A stretch of 7,968 nt of DNA from JACMLD01 sp036500065 (GCA_036500065.1 DASYCT010000447.1:1-7968), one strand, 5' to 3'; positions 1 through 7,178 are shown, numbered from the stretch's first letter. The notes: a model not told the origin generated them from the letters alone. A program made the numbers and translations.

Positions 1-900
1 AGGGCAGGCTCGACGAGCGCGCAGTTCTGGAACAATACCACGGCCAATTACCTCATGAGCAAAACCTTCCATGTAATACCAACGACCAATAATGCATCGG
101 GTTCTTACCAGGTAACACTCTATTATTCCTCCGCTGAAAAACTGGGATGGGAAGGGGCCACGGGCCAGTCGTTCAGCAATATCCAACTGGTGAAGGTGGC
201 CGGGCAGATAAGCCAGGTAACACCGGCAACGCCTGCTGCGGCGGGCGCCGTAACGGTCGTGACGCCAACAGTCGGTACTTACGGAACAGGCTATACGCTG
301 ACCTATACCTTCGCCAACGGGTTCTCGGGCTTTGGGGCCGGCATACCCGCCGCTGCGCTGCCAATCACCCTGCTGAACTTCACCGGTCAACTGGATAACA
401 ATGTTATCCAGCTCAACTGGAGCACCAGTTCGGAACAGAACTCGAATTATTTTGAAGTGCAGAAATCGGTCGACGGCACTAATTTCTATCCCCTCGGCAG
501 GGTAAGCGCCGCGGGCACCAGCACTACGCAACGCAATTACGGGTACACCGACCGGCAGGTGAGTGAACAGAACTATTACCGGCTGGCGATGACCGACATG
601 GACGGGAAGTTCGTGCTGAGCAACGTGGTGCTGGTCAGGAACCCCGGCGTGCAGCAACAGGCATGGGTGGTCAACAATCCTTTCAGCAGCTATATCGACC
701 TGCGATTCGCCAAACTGCCCGCGCAGCAGGTAAAAGCAGAACTGCTGACGGTATCCGGCGCCACCGTGTTTAGCCAGGTGTATGGCGGGGCCATGCAGCT
801 GCGGGTGGACCTGGGCTTTGCCCACCTGAGTGCAGGCACGTATATACTAAGAACCACCGTGGATGGAAAACGGTTTATCAATAAAGTGGTTAAACAATAA
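1..900 (+). CDS. T9SS type A sorting domain-containing secreted protein, C-terminal fragment (5' end outside window)
   Basis: The reading frame is open from the first base, so the gene begins left of the window; 299 residues are visible and the in-frame ATG at 55 is internal. Visible residues 19-118 form a beta-rich, Thr/Gly-rich segment that I cannot assign to a named domain. Residues about 120-212, starting LPITLLNFTG and including LNWSTSSEQNSNYFEVQKS and NYYRLAMTDMDGKF, are the fibronectin-like domain that commonly precedes Bacteroidota sorting signals. The last 75 residues (NNPFSSYIDLRF, then LSAGTYILR, ending NKVVKQ) match the type A C-terminal sorting domain. Proteins with this tail are carried by a Sec signal peptide to the periplasm, then through the T9SS to the surface or medium, where the tail is cleaved. 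The catalytic or adhesive part lies upstream and is unseen, so the function is unknown. An intrinsic terminator follows 18 bp after the stop. Confidence 0.88.
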   Translation, partial: RAGSTSAQFWNNTTANYLMSKTFHVIPTTNNASGSYQVTLYYSSAEKLGWEGATGQSFSNIQLVKVAGQISQVTPATPAAAGAVTVVTPTVGTYGTGYTLTYTFANGFSGFGAGIPAAALPITLLNFTGQLDNNVIQLNWSTSSEQNSNYFEVQKSVDGTNFYPLGRVSAAGTSTTQRNYGYTDRQVSEQNYYRLAMTDMDGKFVLSNVVLVRNPGVQQQAWVVNNPFSSYIDLRFAKLPAQQVKAELLTVSGATVFSQVYGGAMQLRVDLGFAHLSAGTYILRTTVDGKRFINKVVKQ

Positions 901-917
901 GCGTTCTGTTTGCACAG

Positions 918-947
918 GAAAGCCGATCTTTGATCGGCTTTCTTTTT
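918..947 (+). terminator. Rho-independent terminator of the T9SS cargo gene
   Basis: A perfect 11-bp stem (GAAAGCCGATC at 918-928 with GATCGGCTTTC at 932-942) encloses a TTT loop and is followed directly by five T residues (943-947). It begins 18 bp after the TAA stop ending at 900. This is a textbook intrinsic terminator reading on the plus strand and separates the upstream gene from the next plus-strand gene. Confidence 0.93.
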
Positions 948-978
948 GCCCATACTTTAATCATGAATGGTCATTGCT

Positions 979-1488
979 ATGCGTAGAATAAATTATATGC
1001 TCCTGTTTTGCCTGCTGATTGGTGGCTTCTCTGTTGCCGCGCAGACAGCGGGCATTAAGCGCAGCTATGCTTTTATCAGCCTGCACCAGCCTGGCAGTAT
1101 CATGGTAAGGCCCGACGGCATGCCGGTGCATGCCGGGCCGGACACATTGCTGACGGTGTATCTTGAAATACCGGTGACCTTCGATACATCTGCCGTGGTA
1201 TGGAAAAATGCCTGGATGAATGGAGTCAGCTATTCCTTTCAATTGTTTGAGTTGATGGAAACCCCGCTGGAAGCCGGCACCCTGAAAGGCAGCCGGAAAA
1301 AAGTTGTGCTAACAGCGGCGAAAGATTATGGCTGGTGGAGGCTTGTGCTTGCACCTGCTGAAAGAAAATCAACCCCCGCGAAAGGGGCAAAGCCGGGGCA
1401 AATCATACTGGAAGGAAAACAAGGCAGAAAGAAGATATTACTGGATATTAATAGCCTCGCGGAACTGGAAAGTATCCCGTCGGTATGA
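979..1488 (+). CDS. Small exported protein of unknown function
   Basis: A 169-residue protein if started at 979. I prefer this ATG over the in-frame ATG at 967 because it places two arginines right after Met, followed by a hydrophobic stretch (MLLFCLLIGGFSV) and a cleavage-like AAQ, giving a standard Sec signal peptide. Neither start has a clear Shine-Dalgarno, which is normal for Bacteroidota. The mature part is about 147 residues, with alternating hydrophobic strands and aromatic residues (VVWKNAWMNGVSYSFQLF, YGWWRLVLAP), then a basic Lys/Gly-rich tail. This suggests a small beta-sandwich protein in the periplasm or outside the cell. I see no catalytic motif and no lipobox, and I do not recognise the family. 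It follows a strong terminator, so it needs its own promoter. It converges with the lipoprotein hydrolase across a 78-bp gap. Confidence 0.72.
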   Translation: MRRINYMLLFCLLIGGFSVAAQTAGIKRSYAFISLHQPGSIMVRPDGMPVHAGPDTLLTVYLEIPVTFDTSAVVWKNAWMNGVSYSFQLFELMETPLEAGTLKGSRKKVVLTAAKDYGWWRLVLAPAERKSTPAKGAKPGQIILEGKQGRKKILLDINSLAELESIPSV

Positions 1489-1506
1489 GTTTACGCTGTC
1501 TTTTTT

Positions 1507-1520
1507 CCAGCGATCGCTGG
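1507..1520. repeat. 14-bp perfect palindrome between convergent genes
   Basis: CCAGCGATCGCTGG is its own reverse complement and sits 18 bp past the plus-strand stop at 1488 and 46 bp past the minus-strand stop at 1567. As a hairpin it would be a 5-bp stem with a GATC loop. A run of six T lies before it on the plus strand, so on neither strand is the stem followed by a T tract; a classical intrinsic terminator is not supported. It could be a protein-binding site or chance. Confidence 0.4.
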
Positions 1521-1566
1521 TACGACGAATTAAACGTATTGGAATAATTAAAAGATCCGCTTTCCG

Positions 1567-2799
1567 CTACTGGCATTGCGAATCCAGGAACTTAACAGTG
1601 CTTTTGTTGAGATCGGTGTAAAACTGGTGGGCGGCATACATGCCGTCGATTTCATCGGTCACCATAAGCCGCTGCGCAAGGTTGAAGCTATTGTACGTAG
1701 GATAGACTGATGGATTGGCCAGGAAGATAGGGGTGAGGCTATCGGAAACGACTTTCACATAATTCTTACTATCCAGCCAGTGATTGTTTTTCAGTTCGTT
1801 GAAAAAGGCGGTAGAGGTCGGAATACTTATAGTTGACAATCTTGCAAAACGCTCGGGGTACACAGGCGATTTATCGTGCGCGAAGTATTTGCTGCAAACG
1901 CCGCGGCCGGTAAGCTGCTGCGAATACGTTAAGGCGGCGGCGGCGCCCGCCGCACCCACTTCGGAATTGTCGTCGTATTTCGCCATGCAAAACTGGAAGG
2001 GGATCGTAGAGGTATTAAAGATGACCTGGTAGCCCTGTGCGCAGTAGGCAACCGCGGTCTTGAACTTATAGAGATAAGACAGGGAATTGGAAAAAGCGCC
2101 GCCATTGCTCATGCCGATCGAAAACAAGGGTATGGAAGAATTGGTATAGCCGCGGTGATAGAATGTATCACGCAGCGCTTTGATATTACCATAGTCCACG
2201 TTGCTGCTGCTGTCGAGCGGGGTGGCATCCCAGTTTAATTTACCATCGGCATTGAAATCGGTGTTTAACGATACTTCTTCCGATTCGGTGACGATAATGG
2301 CATAGTTTGCGGATACGAGATCGTTGATCATCTGCGACCATTCAAAATCGGTGGCGATATTCTGTGCACTGCCGTCGCTGCCGTGCAGCAGGTACACCAC
2401 GCCTTTATGACCGGCGGGGAAATAATAATAAACGTTTTTTAGAATATTGACGCACTTGATCTTTTCGTAGGCCAGCGAAAAAGGGCTGAATGTTTTCTGG
2501 CTGCCGGTCACGGTCACATCCTGCGAAGGCATCACAAAGCTATTGTGCCATTCGCCGCTGTTTTGCAGCAGGGTGACGCTGCCTGTCCAGTTGTTGAATA
2601 CGCTGTTGGCATTCAGGGCGACAGACCATATATTGACGGTATCACCGGTTTTGTAGGTGCCGCTGCCATAGCCATTGATCACGGTTACATGGGCGCTGTC
2701 GCTGTTGGTAGTACCGGTATTGCCCTGGGTAGATGATGATTTGCTGCAGGAAGCAGTCAAAACAAGCGCCGCCACTGCGCAGAGAAATGCTGGTTTCAT
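1567..2799 (-). CDS. Lipoprotein with bacterial-repeat domain and alpha/beta-hydrolase (esterase/depolymerase-like) domain
   Basis: This is probably a surface or periplasmic lipid-anchored hydrolase of the serine esterase type. From the ATG at 2799 it has 410 residues; an in-frame ATG at 2826 would add nine. I prefer 2799 because MKPAFLCAVAALVLTASC is a compact lipoprotein signal with lipobox LTASC and acylated Cys18. In the 419-residue numbering, residues about 46-107 fit the bacterial repeat (InlB-B-like) fold: a G-T-Y-K-T-G-D-T-V core, then F-N-N-W, then FVMPSQDVTVTGS. The hydrolase domain follows, with YLLHGSDGS (oxyanion region, His148-Gly149), the nucleophile elbow GMSNGG (Ser240), a possible acid at Asp285 or Asp286 (AKYDDNSE) and the late His400 (YAAHQFYTDLN). 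The DFNADGKLNWD segment at 190-200 resembles a calcium-binding loop. The substrate is unknown; the overall plan resembles poly(3-hydroxybutyrate) depolymerase or feruloyl-esterase-like enzymes. No frame damage is visible. Confidence 0.82.
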   Translation of the reverse strand: MKPAFLCAVAALVLTASCSKSSSTQGNTGTTNSDSAHVTVINGYGSGTYKTGDTVNIWSVALNANSVFNNWTGSVTLLQNSGEWHNSFVMPSQDVTVTGSQKTFSPFSLAYEKIKCVNILKNVYYYFPAGHKGVVYLLHGSDGSAQNIATDFEWSQMINDLVSANYAIIVTESEEVSLNTDFNADGKLNWDATPLDSSSNVDYGNIKALRDTFYHRGYTNSSIPLFSIGMSNGGAFSNSLSYLYKFKTAVAYCAQGYQVIFNTSTIPFQFCMAKYDDNSEVGAAGAAAALTYSQQLTGRGVCSKYFAHDKSPVYPERFARLSTISIPTSTAFFNELKNNHWLDSKNYVKVVSDSLTPIFLANPSVYPTYNSFNLAQRLMVTDEIDGMYAAHQFYTDLNKSTVKFLDSQCQ

Positions 2800-2873
2800 A
2801 GAATAACAAGGGGTTTTAGCCTTCATGATAAGATAGACTAAACGGGATGGCCCCCGGTTTAATTGCCCGGCAA

Positions 2874-3296
2874 TTATTTTATTTCAACCGGGCTTTTGAG
2901 GCGGGGCCGGTAAAGCGGGTTGGGCATTTTGGAAGGTGGGGCGGGGGTGTAGATACGGCTGCTGCCCGGCATATTTTCCAATTGAGCCATCAGGGGCGCC
3001 AGTACGGGCATATTGTCAGGGCCGAGCCGGTACACCCGGCCAGGCGTGCTGATGGTGGCAAGGGAAGCCGAAGGGTCGAACGATTCTATACGGAACTGGT
3101 TTGTTTCGCCGGGGCGAACGTGAATTACAATCCCGTTGGGAATGGTATACACACCTTCCAGCGGCGACTGCGGATTGCTTTTACGTGTTGAAATCGAATC
3201 GATATAATTCTTATGATGGACGACCAGCGGTGTTTCCTGCGCAGCGGCAAAAAGCGATGCCGACAACAGCATTGCAAAGAGAGCGGGCTTTTTCAT
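2874..3296 (-). CDS. Small exported protein of unknown function
   Basis: The frame is open from 3377, but the ATG at 3296 is the credible start: it gives MKKPALFAMLLSASLFAAAQ, a clean Sec signal peptide with cleavage near AAAQ, whereas the extra 27 upstream residues look like non-coding translation. The protein is 140 residues, about 120 when mature. The mature part contains NYIDSISTRKSN, GVYTIPNGIVIHVRPGE and a Pro-rich tail (TPAPPSKMPNPLYRPRLK). There is no lipobox, transmembrane helix after the signal, or catalytic motif that I recognise, so no function is assigned. It lies upstream of the lipoprotein hydrolase on the same strand, with 47 bp to the hydrolase's upstream ATG (2826) or 74 bp to the preferred one. 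The two may share a transcript. Confidence 0.68.
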   Translation of the reverse strand: MKKPALFAMLLSASLFAAAQETPLVVHHKNYIDSISTRKSNPQSPLEGVYTIPNGIVIHVRPGETNQFRIESFDPSASLATISTPGRVYRLGPDNMPVLAPLMAQLENMPGSSRIYTPAPPSKMPNPLYRPRLKSPVEIK

Positions 3297-3356
3297 GGCG
3301 GTTGTTTGTTCCCTGAAGATACGAAAAAGATCGTTTATCGGCTCACCACACCCACT

Positions 3357-3405
3357 GTGGCCGGACAGGCATGCCATATCACCACTTTTGGCCTTGCCCG
3401 GCCAC
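3357..3405. repeat. Short inverted repeat upstream of the small exported gene
   Basis: GTGGCCGG (3357-3364) and CCGGCCAC (3398-3405) are exact 8-bp inverted copies separated by 33 bp, with an 8-bp palindrome GGCATGCC (3368-3375) between them. The pair ends two bases before the large palindromic element and lies 61-109 bp upstream of the start at 3296. No T tract follows on either strand, so it is not a classical terminator. It may be an operator-like site or chance. Confidence 0.3.
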
Positions 3406-3407
3406 GG

Positions 3408-3545
3408 TTTTGTTCGGGTCTTCTTTTGACCAGCTTCGCTACTCCTTCGCTCCTCCTTCGCTCTTCCTTCGCTCTATAGAGCGAAGGAAGAGCGAAGCTG
3501 TAGCGACCCAATAGGAGAAGAGAGCAAAACAAGACCCGAACAAAA
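3408..3545. repeat. 138-bp interrupted inverted repeat with terminal 15-bp arms (MITE-like palindromic element)
   Basis: The terminal arms TTTTGTTCGGGTCTT (3408-3422) and AAGACCCGAACAAAA (3531-3545) are exact reverse complements. They share the same axis (between 3476 and 3477) as a perfect 42-bp palindrome at 3456-3497. Between arms and core, pairing is only partial: TTTTG at 3424-3428 pairs with 3525-3529, and TCGCT at 3447-3451 with 3502-3506. The element has no room for a gene and shows no flanking target duplication that I can see (left flank GGCCACGG, right flank ATCATAGC). It lies between the 3' end of the receptor remnant and the upstream region of the small exported gene. It could be a non-autonomous mobile element, a dispersed intergenic repeat, or a large transcript hairpin. 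The structure is seen directly; the role is inferred. Confidence 0.75.
3434..3506. repeat. 11-bp-period CTTCGCT tandem array that inverts at the palindrome centre
   Basis: CTTCGCT occurs at 3434, 3445, 3456 and 3467, exactly 11 bp apart, with spacers such as CTCC and CTTC. After the CTATAG centre (3474-3479) the complement AGCGAAG occurs at 3480 and 3491, and a degenerate AGCGACC at 3502, again 11 bp apart. The left side has more intact units than the right. This array forms the inner part of the 138-bp inverted repeat, and the perfect 42-bp palindrome is made of its two innermost units on each side. Confidence 0.8.
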
Positions 3546-3581
3546 ATCATAGCGAATAGGGGGGGTATGGGTTATAACCCG

Positions 3582-5428
3582 TCAAAAAAATACCGTCAGC
3601 TTCAGCCTTGCAAAAAAAGGAACGCCGGGGGTATTGCTTACCTCGTCCACCGGCGCGGCTTCATATTTCAGCCGTGACACGTATTCAAATTGCGCCTCGT
3701 TCCACTTCTGGTTGAGCAGGTTTTCAATACCCAGCCCTATTTCATATTTCGACCGCGTATAATTGGCCGTCAGGTCGGTAATAAAATAGCCGAAGGCGGT
3801 AAGGGAATAATCCTCGTTGGCAGCCCTGTTGTGAAGATAGCGGTAGCTGATCCCCCCGTTCAGACCGTTTTTGAACCGGTAGGACAGGCCCGCGGTGCTG
3901 GTAAACGTGGGAGCCAGGGGCAGGTAGTCCTGTCCTTTGGGTGCATCCAGGTCCCGCGGTCGCGCAAGATCAATATTGGCATTCGCATACAGCCAGTCAT
4001 TGACCTGGTACCGCGCGGAAAAATCAATGCCGTCACGGATGGTTCTTCCGCCCGGTTCTACGCTTTCATCGCCAAAATCGGCCCCATAGGTAAATTCCTG
4101 CTTCAGGAATAAATACCATACGGCCGTATTGATAAACAGTCTCGGCGCAGGCTTCCAGTTGACACCGAAATCGGCCCCATAGGCAGCAGGCAGTATTTCA
4201 TACCCCTGGTTGGCAATCACCACGCGGGCATCGTTGCTGTGAAAACCCTTGCCTAGTTTCACATAGAGCTGCACTTTTGGATTGAAAGTATACTGGATAT
4301 TTATTTTGGGACAGATGATCGATTGGCCCCGGTGAAATCGCGCGGGAGCGTTGTCGTGAGCCGGATATTGGCGTTTGCCCTTGTGGTATAGCCACCCTGT
4401 GCGCTGTCGATACTTCCGAAGGCATCTTTGATATATCCTTCTGCTTCGGCGCGGTTGGGGATTTCGCCGGCGGCTCTCCACCGGGAGGTCATAGAGGACA
4501 GGCTTAGGGTCAGTTTATTGTTGATGCCCAGGGGGGTAATGAATTTTCCAAAGAAGTTGAACCGGTTAAAATGTTCGGGCACGTCAAAAGGCCCGCCATT
4601 GGAATACAGCGCCTCCCCGGCGATATAAGCGCTTTGCCCCCTGCTTTTTGCTTTATCGCTCAGCAGGTTCAGCATAGTTACCCCGCGGATGGTATTAAAC
4701 TGTCCCGCCTCGATCTTCACCATGTTTTTATCCAATACGTTGATCGTGTTGTAGGCCACATAGCCGGCGGTGCAGAAATCTCCTTTGCCGGAATAATAAG
4801 GCCCCTTGCCGAAATCATAACCGGCAATCGTTTCGGGTATCATGAAATGCAGGTCCGCATATCCCTGGCCGTGGGCCTGCGACACGAGGTTGACAGGCAG
4901 GCCGTCTACCGACACGTTTACATCGGTGCCGTGATCGGCATCAAAACCCCGGAGGAAGATCTGTTCGGCTTTGCCGCCGCCCTGGTGTTGCGCGATAAAC
5001 AATCCCGGCACGAGGCGGAGCAGGTCCTGTGCCGATTTGACGGGTTGCATGTCCAGGTCGATGCTGCTCAGCGTTCGCGAGGTGGTCAGGTTATTGGAAT
5101 GGCTGCTGATGACTACTTCTTTCAGATCGACCCTGCCCTTTTCAAGATCGATGAGTATGTTTTTTGGATTGGCAGGAGGCTTTAGGGTTCTCGGTGCATA
5201 GCCGATAAACGAAACAGCAATGGAATCGCGGGTCCCGACATTTTTCAGTACAAACCGCCCCTCTTTATCAGTGAGCGTATTTCTTAGCGTAACGGTATTG
5301 GTCACGACCGCCAGCTCGAGCGGTTCCCGGGTCGCCTTATCGACTACCTTCCCGGTCACGGTCACCTGTGAATAGGAAGAGGACAGTTGTAAAATCAAAT
5401 AAGCAGCCAGGATTAAAACCCGATTCAT
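3582..5428 (-). pseudogene. TonB-dependent receptor, broken by internal deletion and frameshift
   Basis: An intact homologue would be an outer-membrane beta-barrel importing a ligand with TonB energy. The first frame (5428 to 4301) encodes 375 residues: signal peptide MNRVLILAAYLILQLSSSYS, carboxypeptidase-regulatory-like domain (about 22-95), plug (about 108-230; RLVPGLFIAQHQGGG, IFLRGFDADHGTDVNVSVDG, GKGDFCTAGYVAYNTIN) and the first barrel strands, then runs into unrelated residues and TAA. Another frame carries the rest, from about SIICPKINIQYTF through GKGFHSNDARVV to the terminal aromatic strand KLTVFF at 3582. The frames join near 4310-4350. The whole span would encode only about 615 residues, whereas related receptors are about 770-800; the part missing is the mid-barrel between the DSAQGGYTTR-like and SPK-like blocks. 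The frame offset fits loss of 3k+1 bases. No SusD-like partner is adjacent, and the ligand is unknown. It starts 54 bp after pgi. Confidence 0.85.
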
Positions 5429-5482
5429 TATAAAGCAATTTTCCGGGTGATGGGAGCTTAAAGTAAGAGGGCCGGCCGCGGC

Positions 5483-7138
5483 TTATTTCCGCCATGCCTT
5501 ATAGGCATTGATCAACCCGTTGGTAGAAGCATCATGGCTCGTGATCGTGGTTTCATTTTCCAATTCCGGCAATATTTTCCCGGCCAGTTGTTTACCGAGT
5601 TCCACGCCCCACTGATCGAAGCTGAAGATATTCCATACAATACCCTGCACGAATATCTTGTGTTCGTACAGCGCCACCAGCTGGCCGAGCGTGAAGGGGG
5701 TGATCTTTTTGACAAGAAACGAATTGGTCGGGCGGTTGCCTTCGAATACCTTATGAGGCAATAGTTTTGCGATAGCGTCTTCTTTCATGCCCGCTTTTTC
5801 GAGTTCTGCTTTTGCTTCTGCCGGGGTTTTGCCGTTCATCAGGGCTTCCGTTTGTGCGAAGAAGTTAGACAGCAGTTTGGGGTGATGATCGCCAATGGGA
5901 TTGTGGCTGATGGCCGGTGCGATAAAATCGCAGGGGATCAGCAGCGTGCCCTGGTGGATCAACTGGTAGAACGCATGCTGGCCATTGGTGCCGGGCTCCC
6001 CCCAGATGACAGGGCCGGTATGGTAGCCGACGCGATCGCCGCTGCGGTTTACGTATTTGCCGTTGCTTTCCATGTTCCCCTGTTGAAAATAGGCGGAGAA
6101 ACGATGCATGTATTGATCGTAGGGCAGGATGGCTTCAGTTTGGGCGCCAAAGAAATTGGTGTACCAAAGACCGACCAGCGCCATGAGTACGGGAATATTC
6201 TTTTCGGCAGGGGTTTGTGCAAAATGATTGTCCGTCTCATGCGCTCCCCGCAGCAGTTGTTCAAAATTGTCATAACCGATCGTGAGAACGATCGACAAGC
6301 CGATGGCGCTCCAAAGGGAGTAGCGGCCACCCACCCAATCCCAGAACTCAAACATATTGGCTTTGTCGATACCGAATTTCACCACGTCTTTTTCATTGGT
6401 CGAAAGGGCCACAAAATGTTTGGCCACTGCCGATTCGTCCTTTGCCGTATCCAGCAGCCATTTACGCGCCGTAAGCGCATTGGTCATGGTTTCCTGCGTG
6501 GTAAAGGTCTTGGAAGCCACGAGGAACAGCGTTTCTTCGGGCGTTACTTTTTTGAGCGTTTCGGCAATATGGGTGCCGTCTACATTGCTCACGAAATAAG
6601 GCTGCATGCCTGCCACCCAGTAGGGCTTCAGCGCTTCGGTGACCATCACCGGCCCGAGATCGCTTCCGCCGATGCCGATATTGACGATATAACGGATCTT
6701 TTTACCGCTATAGCCTTTCCATTCGCCGCTGTGTATCCTGGCAGCGAACTGTTTCATCTGCTGCAATACGCGCAGTACATCGGGCATTACGTCCTTCCCT
6801 TCGCTGTACACGGGCGTGCCGGACAGGTTGCGAAGCGCGATGTGCAATACGCTCCTGTTTTCCGTTTCGTTTATTTTTTCCCCGGCAAACATAGCTTTGA
6901 TAGCTTCGGGCAGTTTGCACTGGGCAGCCAGTTGCTGAAGCAATTGCAATGTTTTGTCCGTGATGATGTTCTTGGAATAATCGAATAAAATATCACCGTA
7001 TTGAATGGAATATTTCTTAAACCGGCCGGCGTCTGCGGCAAACAACTCCCGGAGCCGGGTTTGTTTCATTTCATTGTTGTAGTGCTCCTGTAGCGAAGCC
7101 CATGCGCCGGTGCCGGTGGGATTGATCTTTGGAAACAT
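5483..7138 (-). CDS. pgi: Glucose-6-phosphate isomerase
   Basis: Interconverts glucose-6-phosphate and fructose-6-phosphate in the cytosol (glycolysis and gluconeogenesis). The ATG at 7138 gives 551 residues starting MFPKINPTGTGAWASLQEHY, which lines up with the start of the E. coli enzyme (549 aa); the ATG at 7177 would add 13 unrelated residues. Motifs in order: phosphate-loop region IGIGGSDLG (154-162) and SKTFTTQET (209-217), the VGGRYSLWSAIG signature (about 269-280), QQGNMESNGKYV with catalytic-base Glu357, GQHAFYQLIHQG with ring-opening His388, and the second signature ending FDQWGVELGK with Lys516. Each catalytic residue is offset by two from E. coli numbering (355, 386, 514). The C-terminus SSTNGLINxYKAWR-type tail is intact. 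It sits about 40 bp downstream of etfA on the same strand, suggesting co-transcription. No clear Shine-Dalgarno is seen. Confidence 0.98.
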   Translation of the reverse strand: MFPKINPTGTGAWASLQEHYNNEMKQTRLRELFAADAGRFKKYSIQYGDILFDYSKNIITDKTLQLLQQLAAQCKLPEAIKAMFAGEKINETENRSVLHIALRNLSGTPVYSEGKDVMPDVLRVLQQMKQFAARIHSGEWKGYSGKKIRYIVNIGIGGSDLGPVMVTEALKPYWVAGMQPYFVSNVDGTHIAETLKKVTPEETLFLVASKTFTTQETMTNALTARKWLLDTAKDESAVAKHFVALSTNEKDVVKFGIDKANMFEFWDWVGGRYSLWSAIGLSIVLTIGYDNFEQLLRGAHETDNHFAQTPAEKNIPVLMALVGLWYTNFFGAQTEAILPYDQYMHRFSAYFQQGNMESNGKYVNRSGDRVGYHTGPVIWGEPGTNGQHAFYQLIHQGTLLIPCDFIAPAISHNPIGDHHPKLLSNFFAQTEALMNGKTPAEAKAELEKAGMKEDAIAKLLPHKVFEGNRPTNSFLVKKITPFTLGQLVALYEHKIFVQGIVWNIFSFDQWGVELGKQLAGKILPELENETTITSHDASTNGLINAYKAWRK

Positions 7139-7178
7139 GTGTATTGGTTTATCTGCTGCTGCTGGAAAGCAATGCAAT

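Larger units (their letters stand above)
3297..3581. other. Intergenic region between receptor remnant and small exported gene
   Basis: A 285-bp stretch without a credible gene. It contains the short GTGGCCGG inverted repeat, the 138-bp palindromic element, a run of seven G (3559-3565) and a 12-bp palindrome GGGTTATAACCC (3569-3580) next to the receptor stop codon. The promoter of the minus-strand gene starting at 3296 should lie in its left part, but I cannot identify a convincing Bacteroidota -33/-7 pair there. Confidence 0.6.

Noticed and set aside
929..961. Possible Bacteroidota promoter (TTTG, then TACTTTAA 21 bp later) before the gene at 979
   Set aside because: The -7 element lacks the final TTTG match, the -33 element falls within the terminator hairpin, and a start site near 968 would leave almost no leader.
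2861..2875. Inverted repeat AATTGCC/GGCAATT as the terminator of the small exported gene
   Set aside because: It overlaps the stop codon of the gene, has a one-base centre, and is not followed by a T tract on the coding strand.
3434..3506. CRISPR-like array
   Set aside because: The repeat unit is 7 bp with 4-bp spacers of near-constant sequence, and it inverts at its centre; there are no cas genes.
3335..3550. Minus-strand 71-codon frame through the palindromic element
   Set aside because: Its Arg/Glu-rich product is only the translation of the 11-bp repeats; there is no supporting start context or family.
3569..3580. GGGTTATAACCC as the receptor's terminator
   Set aside because: It is a 12-bp palindrome with no usable loop beyond a few bases, and no T tract follows on the minus strand.
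4301..4350. Programmed ribosomal frameshift rescuing the receptor
   Set aside because: No slippery sequence is evident, and a frame change alone would not restore the missing mid-barrel portion.
4571..5185. A 204-codon plus-strand open frame opposite the receptor
   Set aside because: The minus strand encodes the receptor plug and start of the barrel with clear motifs; the plus frame has no recognisable signal.
5852..6988. A 378-codon plus-strand open frame antisense to pgi
   Set aside because: It lies wholly inside the intact pgi gene on the opposite strand, has no family features, and is explained by the codon bias of pgi.
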